This document shows positions 43,501-57,300 of a stretch of DNA of 64,000 bases, piece by piece. Position 1 is the first letter of the stretch. Every line of letters starts with the position of its first letter. Position numbers and translations under genes: made by a program. Under the pieces are notes generated by a model. It had not been told where the DNA came from, did no database searches, and saw only the letters and a list, made by a program, of their open reading frames with translations. The DNA is taken from contig JANVCC010000270.1 of assembly GCA_025345505.1 (NCBI GenBank), forward strand, positions 8,335,625 through 8,399,624, in the 5' to 3' direction. Source of the DNA: Todiramphus chloris collaris (taxonomy: Eukaryota > Chordata > Aves > Coraciiformes > Alcedinidae).

Positions 43501-46500
43501 AGATATTGTAGGTGTGGGCAGGAGAGGCTGGAGATGTCCCTGTTCCCTGGAACCCGAGCGCGGAGAGGAGTGGTGCCCAGCTGCCCTGCCCTGAGGTCTG
43601 TGTGCCGTGCAGAGCGGGGCTGGGAGCCTTGGTACAAGCTTTGGGGACAAAGCAAATCCTTTCTTGGTCTCGGGCCTGCAGTGCAGCAGGCACAGGCAGG
43701 CATCTGCTGTCCAGGGAGTCGCCGTGGTGGTACTTCTGGTAATAAGATTAGAGCTAAATCCTTAAATTAAGGAACATGCTTGTTGCCGGTGTGTTTGAGA
43801 CGTTACCAGATTCCATCTCCCTTGTTCCTCTGCTGACTGAGTAGCAGGAGCTGTGTCTGCCTCTGGCCGTGCTGCTGGTGCCTCTTGCATGGACAGACTG
43901 TCCTTGGTGGTGGTAAAGTAGCACAGTGTCTTTGCTTATTTGACCCGCCTTGGGCATGGTTGGAATCTATTAATGGAAACAAGGCCTGCCTGCTGTAGCG
44001 CAACGCCAGCTGCTGCAGCAGTGCTGTGCAGATGCTGTTGCTTCACCGAAGAACTTCTCCAATTGTATTCTGTGAGGATCTCCATTATTGACAGCACTGT
44101 AGAGAAGGCTCTTTAAGGAAGTGTGAAAGTGTTGGCTGGAGACAGTGAATTTTATGTCTTCAGTAAGTGCAGCCTACAAAGAAAAGGCCCCGCAATGACG
44201 TGCGCCGCAGGACTCATCTATCGAGTTAACTTGTGACCCAAAGCACCAGGTTAACTCAGACAGTTGTGATGTTGCCTGGCAGCAATGTTGCTGTCTGTCT
44301 TTTTTACAAGAGACAGTAGAAGGGATATAAGCTCGTGCAGTCACTATCTGACTTTGTATGTTGATAAGAAATTAGTTAGCAGAGTTTGACATCTGCTGGA
44401 GCTGAGTTGATGGGGTGTGTCTTTCCCATCCTTCCGTGGCACGTGATGGGTGTGCACTGTGTGCTGGGGGGGGGATCAGCAAGTTAGCAACAAGCAGACT
44501 GAAAATTTGCTGTATGAAGGTCAACAGAAAAATGTCTTTGCTGACAGGAATTAAAAATCAATGACATGAGCTCGAGACACCCATGCTGGTGAAGAGTAGG
44601 AGTGACAGAAGTTGCTTCAGTGCCTGGGAAGGTGTCCCTTTAGGACATTTCCTGGTTTTGGGGGGGGGAAAGGGTTTGCTTTCCATGCTGTTGTGCTTGG
44701 TTAGTGTTAATTAACCTCTGCAGTTCTGGCCTTTATTTTTGATAGTTGCCTTTTAATCTAAAAATAATAATAAAACCCCCAACCTTCAGTCATTACAATA
44801 TCTAATGAAATGCATTAGGATATCCTAAACTAATAAATTCCATAGTCAATAGCTGCAGACTTTATTTGGCTTTTTGTTACAGCCTAAATGGGAGACATCT
44901 TCAAGTGTACACATGCTTACCAAATACACCTGCATTTTCCTCGGGTAATGTGAAGTTAGTGCCTCCTAAGGTTAAACTTTTTCACTAGGAGGCAATCTGA
45001 ATGTTCCACCTCATTTCACATAGATCACCATAGGGGAATCTATACAGTAACAGCCACTTAATGAAGTCCATAATGATTTGTTGTCCTATAGTAACTTATT
45101 TGCTATTTAAATGCTGTAACTGGAACAAAGATTTATGCCACAATTAATCTTTTGATGGATGAAGGCATGGGTATATTTTTTGGTGCTTATTTACAGTACT
45201 TATCTTGAGGTGTAGCAGTCAGCACAGCAGTAGAAAGGTGTGTCTGAAACATTGCTGTGTGCTTGTGTTAGTGCCTGGGATGTAGCAAGGTTAAGAATGA
45301 TGCTGAAGATCAGGGTGGAGAGGGTCAGTGTGCACGAGCAGCAGGGTACAGACTTACGGAATGGTCTCAGTGCTAGCCCCCCCCCCCAAGCCTGTGCTGC
45401 TGCCTCTTGGTGTTTAGTAACAGCAGAGATAGTAGGCTAACTACTGCCTTTCTTTGAGATTTGTGGCATCACTGCATCATCTTTTTGCAGTGGATGTATA
45501 CGCTGAGAATTTTAAGCATTTCATAACCAGGAATCCAAGCAGCTGCTGCGGCTGGAATGGCATGCTTGTCTCTGCATGTGTTTGGGAAGATACTGGTTAA
45601 TATGCTTTAAAAATTATCAGGATGCACTGTGAGTTGTAAACTTTATAGAAAGGAATTTGATTCTTTGTTTTAAAACCACATTACTGAAAATGTCAACACT
45701 TTACTATTTTTTTCTGATATTTTTTAGAACAGTTTAGACTTGCAAATAAACAAATTATGTGATATCCTATTTACTGAGCTCACATTTTCTTAGTTTATTC
45801 CACAGTCTCTTGTTAAACATAATTGTCAAGTAGTGTACAAAGGCCTCCAGGTAAGATGAGATTTTATTCTAGTGTAAGGCTTCAAAACTCAGAATCTGTC
45901 TCTTGAGCTACTGGAATATTTTTTCTATCATTAACTGTAAGTATGTGGAGCTGTCTGTTTTGCTTAATGTATCTTACATGATGACCAGGAACAGCAGATC
46001 TGGGATAAGAAGCTACAGTACTCGATGCTTCTTTGCACGTGGTTTCCACTTTTTGCCTGACTTTCTGGTTAAAACCATGTGCAGTGTGGCTGAGAAGGCC
46101 TTCACAAACCTGATTCTTTCAGAGCTGAAGAAAAAAGGATTGGGTGAGGTGGAAGGGGAAGTATATCTGCAGAGTGAAGGGGCTTGTATGGTGGCTATGT
46201 ATCTATTACAGCGGGATTTAATTTTTAATACTTCAGAGTTTGTATTTTTGTTGAATATTTACTTCAAATTAAATTTTACTTTGTGATTCAAAAGCCAAGG
46301 CTTGTTTTACAGTAGATGAGCTTTTGCTGAAGATAAGTCAGCAGAGCATTCCAGTGCAGGCACAGAGTTGGCCGAAGTTTCCTACTGGCAAAGCTGCTTT
46401 ATAGCCCTGAATGAACAGCATCCTGGGCTGCTTTGGAAAGTTTCTTTGTCAGCATCTGCTGCTGTGAGTTTTTTATGTATGCAGTGTGATGTTAGCCTGC

Positions 46501-48557
46501 AGTGGTCCTGACTGCTTTTGGCTCAGCAGTGCCACCTCCCTGAATGGTGCAAGTCCTCAGCATTTTGGTGGGGTTTGGTATTTCTTCCTTCCTGTCATAC
46601 CATGTTGTCATTCCCTATTTTGAGATGTATCTATATTTCCTTTACACTTCAAGTATGCTTCCAAAGAATTTTATCTAATGAAATCAGGCTGAACTGGAAA
46701 TTGTTCCTGTATTCACTGTCTGCAGCTGAAGGCATTAATACATTGCTTGTGTATCCTCTCAATGCTTATCAAGAGTAGCTGAGTTTGAGTGTATTTTTTG
46801 AAGAGAACTTTTCAGTTCTGTAAGGGAGCAAGAGCAGAAGCCATTTGCAGGCTTCCTGCACTTTGCTGTTTTACTGTATTGGGATAAAAAGATGGTTCTG
46901 AAGGTTTTGTTAGAAGTGTATCATGGAATATCATCCCATCACTCAAGTTTTGGAGCTCCTTACCATGACCACAGTGGATATGCCTCTGAAACAAACTGTC
47001 TAGAAAATTCTCCTTTATTTTCCATAGTGCCTGTTACATTAAGGAAAACAAAAAAAAAAGTTTTTAATAGTTCTCACTCTTCTTCTGGAGTAAACCTAAT
47101 CCTTGTACCTGCACTGGTGATTGGAGTGCCCTTGAGAAATGCTGCTTCAGTGCTTGCAGAGAAAGTGGCACACAAGGAAAGGCAAAAGATGGCTCGTTAA
47201 TGGATTTGCTGCTGATGTGGTAGAATATAGGGAAAGGATACGTGGGGACCAGGACTAGAAGGGTAACAAAAGGCAAGGGAGAGGTACAGAAATGGATGCC
47301 CAACAACATGCTGAAACTCCTCACAGTGCATGTTGAAGGAAAACAAACAAACAAACCAACCAACATGCAACAGCTTTTTTCCATCCTTCTGAAAACGTAT
47401 ATGAAAAACTGGCACTCTCTGGGGTGGTGTTACAGTCTTCATGTGTGTCCTGCTTGAGAGCCAAGTTGAAAGCAAAAAGGAAAGTCACTTCTTGTAAACA
47501 GGGCATTGAACGCTGGACTGCTTGCCATGTAGCTGACTTGTCAAGGGCTTCCAAGTTCTTAGTATGTTTATTGTTTTTATTGTTTATAACATTGTAGCTA
47601 AGTTTGTGTTTGTAATTTTCCTTGCATAGTTGTAACTCATATTTTGACACTGTATTTTTACTGTTTATTGCATTAATGTTATGTGAGAATTTGTGTAAAT
47701 TGTCTGTGAAATAATTGGAAACACTTGTGTCCATCAGAAGGGTGATCAGAGTGTGTTTGAAGATGCAGCATTGAAGTGTTCTCCTAAGGTCTCTTTCAAT
47801 GGAACATGTCTTGATTTTTTTCAGTCAGTGCAGTAGCTGTTCTGTCCCTGTCAGCACCCCACTGCTGTGGTCAGTCCCACTCACTGTCAGAAGTGCTGTG
47901 TGTTGGAGGGGGGAATGTCAGACTTGCCCATGGTCAAGAGTCAGAAGTTAGCTCCTGTGGGTTCTGTTTTCAAGTTCTCAGCAGGACATACTGGATCAGT
48001 ACTGAACCTGGGCAGACATCAGTCTGATCTCTCCTCCTTATGTCATTACTCTTTGAGGCAGGCTGCACACTCTCAAGGAGTTTCTGAAGTTTCAGCTTTG
48101 TAGATGTGAACACAGCAATAGGAAATCTTTTTTCAGAAGTACTAATGGTGTGCAAGCTTTGTGCCCTTGGTGTAATCTGTCCTTGCACCTACGCTTGCAG
48201 ACAGAAGCTTTGCATACGCTCCAAGGAAGGTGATGTGCCTTTATTTGAAATTTCAGAAGGGCATCTTGCAACTTTTGCTGGTGGCAAGCCCAGAAATGCA
48301 GATCCGTGGTGCTTGGCAGGCCCAATGCCCTCAGTGCTTTACAGTGCCCTGTGTTTTCTGAGACACAGTTCTTGAGAGGCGTAGTCTGACCCACATTATT
48401 GGTTGCTACTTGAGAATTTCCTACCTGAGTGAGGAAGAAATTGATGGCCCATGTGCAAGATGGATCAAACAGACTTTGAAAATACTCTTGTGCTCACATG
48501 ACCAAGGTGTAAAATGAGTTTTATGAAAATCTCTCCCTACCAACTTGATTGTAATCC
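37519..48557 (+). other. KIF13A: KIF13A intron 2, proximal part
   Basis: I looked for the next exon (expected to encode KPPKVFAFDYCFW-like sequence) and did not find it. The stretch is AT-rich and non-coding, with several poly-T, poly-G and poly-C runs: nine G at 44466-44474, nine G at 44660-44668 and eleven C at 45377-45387. A T-run plus ACAG at 37994-38011 looks like an acceptor, but no coding follows. Confidence 0.6.
41707..41796 (+). repeat. A/C-rich low-complexity tract
   Basis: About 90 bases made almost only of A and C, with CAAAA and CCAACA units. Intronic in KIF13A. Confidence 0.85.
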
Positions 48558-49120
48558 ATCATAGAATGTTAGGGATTGGAAGGGACCTAGAAAGATGATC
48601 CAGTCCAACCCCCCTGCCAGAGCACGATCACCTAGACCAAGTCACACAGGAAGGTGTCCAGGAGGGGTTTGAACACCTCCAGAGAAGGAGACTCCACAGC
48701 CCCCCTGGGCAGCCTGGTCCAGGCTCCGTCACCCTCACTGTGAAAAAGTTTTTCCTTATGTTTACCCTAAACCTCCTGTGTTCCAACTCACTCCCATTGC
48801 CTCTTGTCCTAACTTCGGATGACACTGAGAAGAGTCTGGCTCCATCCTCCTTACACTTGCCCTTAACACATTTATAGACATTAATGAGGTCCCCCCTCAG
48901 CCTCCTCTTCTCCAGGATAAAGAGACCCAGCTCCCTCAGCCTCTCCTCAGAAGGGAGATGCTCCACTCCCTTAATAATCTTGGTGGCCCTGTGCTGGACT
49001 CTCTCCAGTGGCTCTATGTCTTGAACTGGGGTACCCAGAACTGGACACAGTGCTCCAGGTGGGGCCTCACCAGTGCAGAGCAGAGGGGGAGGAGAACCTC
49101 CCTCAACCTGCTGACCACAC
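48558..49120 (-). mobile_element. CR1 LINE 3' fragment, minus strand, in KIF13A intron 2
   Basis: On plus it starts CATAGAATGTTAGGGATTGG. The minus frame 48966-48628 reads [20 protein letters not shown], then [20 protein letters not shown], the CR1 ORF2 C-terminus, without a stop for 112 codons. It looks like the best preserved of the minus-strand copies here. The 5' edge is fuzzy near 49120. Confidence 0.93.
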
Positions 49121-49713
49121 TCTTCATCCGTTGCCAGGAAGGGTGTTGTGGGATGTCTTCTGGAGCATCTCGCGGTTTAAACGCTTATGGGTTTCTCAAG
49201 GCATCTGCATCTCCATCATGGTTCAGAGAAGACAGGCAAGTGAGTCCCTTGCATAGGTGACCTCTTGCCTGGTGGCCTTTGCTGGGATTGAAAAGGGGAA
49301 AGAAATGCTCGTTTTTTGTGGACTTTGAAATGATATATTATAAAGTGGAATTGCAGAACTTCATTTTGAGGGAGGAATGTTTCATCAGCAGTGTCTGTAA
49401 ATAAAGGGAAATAGAAGTACTAATAATGAGGTGCAGCTATGTAGGAAAAGAAAAACTAGATCAGCACATTTTCTGCTTTTCAAGAAACATTTAGGAGTCA
49501 TAAGAGTCTGACACTGCTGACTGGTAGCAGGAAGGTGCAGTATTGAACTTGAGTGGGCTCGAGGTGAATGTGGTTAGGAGACTTGGGTGCTTTTCCAGAT
49601 AGGGGGGAAGAGCTTTGTGCTTGAAATGCTGCCATAATTATCCTTCTGTAAGGCAAGTGATAGATTGTGTACAGAAGTGTTCCTCTAATTGGAAAGAACA
49701 AAGGGGCTGTGCT

Positions 49714-49860
49714 TTGGTGATTTGATTTTTTTTTGTTTGTTTGTGGGGTTTGTTTATTATTATTTGTTATTATTTTGTTTTGTCTTCTTTGGTGCTGTTT
49801 GGTTTTTTGTTTTATTTGGGTTTTTGGGGGGGGTGTGTGTTATTGTTGCTTTTCTCTTAA
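49714..49860 (+). repeat. T/G-rich low-complexity tract
   Basis: Long runs of T with G, including eight G at 49826-49833 followed by GTGTGTGT. Intronic. Confidence 0.85.
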
Positions 49861-52124
49861 AGCTCTAGATTGTGTAATTAATGGTTCTTTTAAAAAATCA
49901 TTTTGTTACTTTTTTTTCACTGTTGTGTTCTCTCCCTATAGCTGTTTGTGTATGAGGCAGGTCACTTCTATGGCCCAGTACTGTGAATCTAAGAGTATTT
50001 GAAATGGGATCCTTGCCTTAGCTGCAGCTTCTCTTGCAGCAGGTCTGTCTTCTCATGCTCTTTGATTTACATATCTCAGTTTGCAGATGCAGTAGGTGAA
50101 AATAAATGGAACTAGTCTGGAGTTACCAATCAAACAACACGACTTTTAGCCATTTTTGGAGTAGAATGTCTCTTTAAGCAAAAAGTAAGAGTTGCCTCAT
50201 TATTACACTGAAGATTGTTCAGAATGGAGTGCTGCATTTAAAGTGTTAGGTCAAAGTGAGAAAGAGACACTAAAAAAATTAATGTGATAAGCTTTTTGAA
50301 TTTAATTCTGTATTTGTCAAACCTGAATTGTTTGCAGTATTGCTGCTCACCTACTTTGCTGCTTGTCATTCATCTCCTAATGTCCCTAACCAGAAGCTGC
50401 TGACTTCAGTACTGTTTGCCTTCTTGGGTCGCTGATAACGTAGTGCTCACCAGGGTACCCTTTCCTATGACTTTTCATGATGTTTTAGACTGATTTACTC
50501 ATTCCTGATCCTTTCTTCTTCTTCTTCAATATGTGACTTCTCATTCTCTGTGAAAGATTCTTGTCAGCTTTTTGACAGATCTCATGTAATTTTCCTTCAT
50601 TTCTTTTTAGCTTGTTTTGTCTAACTCTTCACTCTGCAGGCAGATCTCTAGCTAGATTTAGGCTGTGTCAGAGGTAATTAGCTGAGTTACAGCTCCTGAG
50701 ACAGAAGAATCGTGGCTGTGTGTCACGAAGGTTCAGCTGCTAAGCTTTGCTGGGCCTTGCCTCCTTCCACACGGGGTGGGATCGGAACCCTGGGTGCTGG
50801 GCTGCGCAGGGCAGTGCGGGGTGTCTGGCCAGGCTGTGCTGGCCCTGTGGACCTGCTGTTCATGGCTCTCCTGGGGAGGCTGGAGATGGGAGGGGGTGAT
50901 GGTGAGGAGGCAAGAGCAGTGCCAGGGACAGGAGAAGGAAAAAGCAGGTGGGTGTGGGCCACTGTTTTACTAGTTCAGATGCATCAGAGGATGAGCATGT
51001 GCTCAGGTGAGGCAAAAGCTGATGGGAGTCTCCTGAAACTCAGGAGTGGAGGGGCTGGCTTTGCAGAGGTGACTGATGGACTCCCCAGTGCTGATTTAGC
51101 CTTGGGGAGCATCTGCTGGGTTATCTGGGATTTTCTGTTGTCTGGAGTCTTTCAGCCGACACTCGTCATGAGTAGTAGAGCTGAGTGCAGCTCACAACCC
51201 AGATGGTACTGAATGGAATTAGAAAGCTGTGTGTGAACACTTTTAATTAGATTTTAAAGTATTTTATGAAATATTAGAAACAAAATAGTTGAAATACTTT
51301 GAAAAGTGGAGTAAAAATCCCAGTTTGATTTCAATACACCTCTTGATCTTACTGATTGAGAGGAGGAATGTTAAATTTAAAGCATGGGTGTGTGCAGTAG
51401 CAGGAGAAGCATTCCTCAGGAAAGAATACACTTTTCCACTGTCCCCTATGAAAGAGATGTTCCGTTGTGTAACTGCTGTACAGGATCACGTGCTCACCCT
51501 GTGTCCTAGTGCAGAAGCCCCCATCTCCATTCCCAGCTGCCGTAGCTGCGGGCACGGCCGCATCCTGTCCTGCCGGCGCTGGGTAGCGTGCGCATGGCTG
51601 GGCTCCGTCGCTGGGGCTGCCTTACCAGCCACACAGCCAGTCTTTGTACTAAACCTCACCATTCCCACACAAGATAAAGTATATGCCTTTCTCTGTTCTC
51701 CAGTTTAACTTTCTTCTTCCTTTACCTTTCATCACCCTGACCTTCTCCCTGCGTTCTCCCATGCTCTTTAAAGATGCTATTGAAAGTGTTATCTCCAGAG
51801 GTATGATGGTGTTTCAGAATAAAGAGGTGGCAACTCCCAGCAGCACTCTGCTGCTTACTCTAAACTGGGAGCTTTGATTATATTTAATTGTCTGTAGTTG
51901 GTGTGGTAGCGTGTGTTGCTTGTGTCTCAGCTCCTCTGCTTTCTGTGCCTCACTCCTCTTGAGTAACTTGCTGTGTATTACTCACTGACAGTGGTTGGGT
52001 TTTTTTCCCTGCTTTGTATTTATGCTTCTGTGTGCTAATTGCTAAACATCTCTCTCCTGTTCTGAAACTTGCCAGAGCTGGCAGCTTGATTTCGTTGTAA
52101 GGTGACCATGTTTTCTGCTGTTGA

Positions 52125-52221
52125 GTTTGGTGGTTTTTTGTTGTTGTTTTTTTTTTTTTTGGTTGTTTTTTTTTTTCTTCTTCATTAAGACAAAATTTTT
52201 ATGGGACCCCCCCCCCCCCCC
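52125..52221 (+). repeat. Poly-T / poly-C low-complexity block
   Basis: Interrupted poly-T from about 52131 to 52177, then fifteen consecutive C at 52207-52221. Likely unstable and difficult to sequence. Confidence 0.88.
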
Positions 52222-53057
52222 ATGCAGCTGTGCTTCCTGTGCTGCTGCTGAGTGGGAGCTAAACCACTCAGCTACACCCCAGTGGATTTCTGCAGGGGGA
52301 TGCAGACTCGTGTGCTTAAATCCTCCCTCCCTTGCCATGCTCCTCTGCTCGCTGTGTCCAGGCTGAGGGTGGGCCTTCACTTGGTACCTCCTCAGGTGCT
52401 CTCCAGCATCTGAAAGTGTCCAGGCAGCTTCTCTGACTGTAGACGTTGTCTTGTCTCCTTGCCACTTCTGCTCTGTTTTGTGCCTGAGCTAGTAAAACCA
52501 CTGGCCTTGGTGTCTGCTTTTTGTCTGCACAGTAAACATGGATACAGTTCTGACAGGTCATGGCAGTGGGAAGAGACTTTAAACAAATTCTGCCTTTCAG
52601 TATAATAGTACAGTAGTGATCCACTCTGCAAGGAGTGTTCAGAAGATTGCTGTAAGCCTGGTTCTGCAGTCTGAGATCACAGCTGAAATCACAGTTTGAG
52701 GGGATGATGCTGTTGGCTGCAAGCCAGGCTGGGGAAAAGATTCACAGAGGACTTAAGAAGAGACAGTTTTCCAAGAAAGGATTATCAGAGCTTTAAAATA
52801 TTTGAACTGTAGATAGACTTGAGGCTATTGGTGTAAAACTCCATGGAGAATACCAGGTGCTGTTTGATAATATGTTTTAAATGTGCAAGTGTATCTGGAG
52901 AGAAACGTTGTTTGAGAGAGCTATTCAGTGACAGTGATGGGCTGTGCAGGCTGCTGGTCAGAGTTCAGGATGTCTCCTCTTGTAACGGTTCCTGTGGATT
53001 GTCTGACATCAATAAATGTCAGAGTTACACAGTGTAGGAAGTCAGTTTGGGAAGGTG

Positions 53058-53073
53058 ATGATGATGATGATGG
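53058..53073 (+). repeat. (GAT)5 microsatellite
   Basis: GATGATGATGATGATGG in KIF13A intron 2. Confidence 0.85.
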
Positions 53074-54265
53074 CTGGCAATCTTTGGTGAAACGGTCTCA
53101 AGAATTTGATAGCAAAGTTGCTTAGTTTCTCAATATGGCCTTTCAATTTTGATACGGTCGGGAAAGATGCAAAATGAAACTTTTGTTAATAATTATAGCC
53201 CTCTGGAATTTTAGAGGCTAGATGCTTAATCCGCTTATTTCCTGGTGTTAGTTAATTGTGTCCGTGTTGTCCGTCACCGTGTCTCTTGGAGCTGGACACC
53301 TGCTGCTGTGCTGACAGGGAGCAGATGTGTCAACCTTTCCCGGGTGGAAATAGTCATTTTGCTACTGAAGTCAGCACATCTCTGCAGGTTCACTGGGCAA
53401 ATTCTGTGGAGAGGGAAGTTGTTGGTCTCAGGAAGACAGTTTTCAGAGCCAAATAATCTTTAAGATGATCTGCTTGGTGCCTGTTTCAAGCATATCACTG
53501 TGCTTTTATGGGGAGCAGTACGTGGAATGAATTGATGAGCAGGGGTTTGGTGAAGCATGTGGAAGGAGTTACAGAACTAGCTGGGCTGGGCATGCCCAAC
53601 GTGTAGTTGGGCTAGCATGAAGTGTTGAGGTTTTGGGGAATGGGACAAGCCTCAGTTGAAAATTAAAACAGATTTTTAATGCTTCTCTTAAAGTGATGTT
53701 TTAAACTGGTTTTGGTTATCAAAGGCTTTTAAAACGTAAATACTTCTTTTCAAAGTAAGTTTACAGGTCAAAAACAAAAGGAAGAATCCAGAGGTTTTGG
53801 CAAGCAAGTGTAATAGTAAATCAGACAGCTCTGCAGGTTGTATACAAGTTTTCATTTCAAAAGATTGTAAAAATAGGGCATTCTTTCCCCCTCCCTTAAA
53901 TATTTGATGTAACATTTTAAAAATAGAGACATCAAATAGCTCTTATTTTCTGTCCCTTTTCTAGAATTGCCTTTTCTGAGTGCTCAGTTCTCTGAACTGA
54001 AAAGGCAGATGAAGAATTATCAGTTCTGAGCATGTTCTGGCTGTCAGAAGGATATTTTTCATCATATTCCCCATTTCCTTGAACAAAGTGTTCCATCTGT
54101 CTTCATCCCGTAGCGATACCGTCAATTACAAGTAATTAACAGGGCAAGTCAGATCATGATATGTGGGTTTTCTTTTTGAGAGGTAAGATTATAAAAATAT
54201 ATAGTCTAATAATACTGCATATGGCAGATCTGACCTGAAGTTCTGTTTCTGAGGCAGCAAAATGT

Positions 54266-54362
54266 ATTGTGGGTGGGTTTGGTGTTTGGTTTTTGTGGTC
54301 TGTTGTTTGTTGTTGTTTTGGGAGGGCTTTTTGGTTGTTGGTTTGGTTTGGTTTTTGTTTTT
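54266..54362 (+). repeat. G/T-rich low-complexity tract
   Basis: About 97 bases of mostly G and T (GTTTGGT, TTGTTG units). It is similar in kind to the reverse complement of the A/C tract at 41.7 kb. Confidence 0.85.
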
Positions 54363-57300
54363 ATGGTGAACATGAGAGTTCCAAAGATCATTAGAGGAAT
54401 GAGTGCTGGAATTCAATAAAAAGTGTGTTCAAAATTGCCCTGATCGTTTATACCTTACACACTGGAGTATCTTTCACATAACCTTGAAGTATGGCATTTT
54501 GAAGAGCATAAAATAATTTTTCAAAATGACAATGAAATGATGATCCTTTTGTCACACTGCTCCTCCAAATGTATCGCAAGATTATAAGGGAGAACGTGTC
54601 CCCTCTACTGAATCCTTTTCCAGGCCCTCGCAAGCTGAAATACTGCATTCTCTCAAGAATAAATTCAGCTCACAGATAGCTTCAGGAAGCTGGTAGGCAT
54701 GCAGCAGCTCACCAGGAAAGTTTTGTTACTGATTTTCTTCCTACTGCGGCATGTTAATGGTAACAAGTATAAAATGCCACCTTTTTGTGCAGAAGGGATG
54801 ACAGCTCATTTTAATTCTGCGGCTGTAGCTTTTTAATTTACACAGGACAAGAAGGAAGCCTGGGCCTCCAAGCTATTTTGTGCATCAGTGCTTAACTTAA
54901 AACTAAAGCTGCTAAAAGAGCAAGTAGCAAAAAGGAAAATGAAAAAACAACCACAAGGAACAATTTAATGTAGGCATTGTGAACTGTCTTTGTTTGTGGG
55001 CCAGGCAAACTTTGCTACCTTGCAATGGCTGTTTGCAGCGACCGTGGCTCAGCTGATTCTGGGTAACTTCATTATGCCTGAGCTTATTCAGAGTATTTAG
55101 ATACAGAAAATTAATGGCTGCTTACAGCCATTGCTATGCAACATCCAATATGCAGAGATAGTATCTCTGAAGGAAATACTCTTTGAAGGCAGTTTATGCA
55201 CTGAGCAGGAGGTTCACAGTGTTAAATCTCCAATTTGTCCTTCTCCTCCCTTATTTCTGTTGACTCGTTTTGGGTGGCTGTAGTTAATGCAGCACCTTAT
55301 TAAAATAAGTGATTATGAGAACTCCCCAAATGATACCCTGATTTAATGTTACTCCTTTATTGTATTGGAGTTCTCCATTGCTAAAATCCCAGCTTTGCTT
55401 TTTTATTGGCTGATCACATTTTGTGCCCATGTTTTACAAAAATCATACCCACTTTAGATCAATCTGCCCTCTTTCTTGGAGTTGCTCAGGTTATCCTGTA
55501 TGACTCTGGGGAGTGTGGTCATTTAAGCTGAGCATTGAGAAATCTTTGGATGAAAGCTGGCAGGCTGGGTTAGCCCTGGGGGAGTGGTGTTGCCTGCCTT
55601 CAGTTCCCATACCTCCAAAGTAAGGCACCCAACTGGTTTTCAGACTGCAGTGCACCAGTGTTGATAAGGCGTGTGGGAAGAGCCATCAATCACATTTAAT
55701 TAATGATATCTAACTAATCACATTTAACATTACTGTCAGATTTAACTGACATTGTTTGTGATGTTGGTAACAATATTGTAGTGGGGGAGAAGATGCGTTT
55801 TTCGAAGGCATTGCGAGGGATCACCATGTGAGAGGTGAGTCCTTAATTTCAGTGCAGATTTGTCATGCAGTTTGATGTAGTAGCTTCGAAGTAAATAAAA
55901 AATAATTGGAAGATACAAAAAGTAAGATGAGGTGACTATTTAGTGTATTTATCAACACAGATTCTTAATCCTAGCCACAAAAGTACTCTGTATTTAACTG
56001 TGATGACTTACAATTATCAGTGTATTAATAAACAGTAGAACCATTCTGATCTCGTTATAGGAGAACTAAAACCTTTGGGGGAAAAAAAATAGAGAAGAAT
56101 CAACATTAATTTAATCTTCATTTAATAAAAAGCACACAGTCTGACCCTTGCTTTCAGTTCACGGCATGTTTTCAAAGGCAGAAAGATCTTTACTGCTGGG
56201 GAAACACATAATTAGCATCTTTACCACTTCTAGGAAAGTGTGCACTTTCCCTGTGTACATTGCAGTTGATGCTGCACAGTATTAACCTTGCAGATTTGTT
56301 GTGAAAGGAAGGAAAATGCTGACAAGCCCATTGTGATGCATGAGATGTAGGTTACTAAATAGAGACGCGTGAAGAACATGAAACGACAACATTCATTTAT
56401 TAGCAAAAGCTTTACCTGTTCCTTCTGAACTGCCCAGTTTTTCATACAGTCTGTGCAAGGTGCAGTCTGGTGAGTTCCTCTGTGCTGATGAGCACTCGGG
56501 TTCCTTTGGCACTGTAGCTCAACCTCCCCCGTGCACCTTCGTATTTCCAGCTTCCTAGGATGAAGTGCTGCGTAACGCGCTGAGGACTGAAGGTTTCAGG
56601 CTTTTTCTGCAGAAGAGAGTGAAACTGGGGGCAGGAGGCTTAGACTGGGTGAACAATCAGCCCTGAATTCAGGAGTGTGACGGGGCAGTGCCTTGCTGAG
56701 GTGGTGTCAGAAGTTCCTGCCCTTCAGCTGTTTAACACCATGTCCTGAGTTAAATCCTGTGTTAAATAGTTCGCCTCGCATTCCAGTTACTTCATTTTTT
56801 TTCAACTGGGGGATGCTGGTTGCCATCTTCTGGGTTTCCAGTGTCACAGAAACATCTTTTGTGTTCCAAGTCTGAGCCAAGAACTACATCGCTAACCTTT
56901 TCTTTTGTTAATACTGTCCTAGGGTGTTGGTGGACTGGGTGTTGGGAAATCAGGAGGAGTATGGTATGGAAATTAAAACATTAACAGTTCCATCTGAGTC
57001 ACAATCTGTGATTTCATAGGTTTGGGAGGAAGTATGTGATACTGCATTTTTGGTAACCATCAAACAGAAGATAGATAACTAACCTTTTTTCATTCTCCAT
57101 GCCTATCAGCTAGGACCACCTTCCTTTAACAGCAGTGGTTTTCTTCTGTATTTGTCTGCCCTGTGTATTTGTGCTCAACAGTTTACTGAAAGATGAGTAT
57201 CAGAAATGACCTGGAGATAGGGCAAGTTGAAGCTCCCTGCAGGCAGAAGATGGTTGACCACTGTGCAGCAAGTTCTGCTTTGAACAGAAGCTGTAGAAGG

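Noticed and set aside
50712..51212. 166-codon open frame in KIF13A intron 2
   Set aside because: Gly/Leu/Ala-rich translation without similarity that I recognise, overlapped by open frames on other strands in a GC-rich patch.
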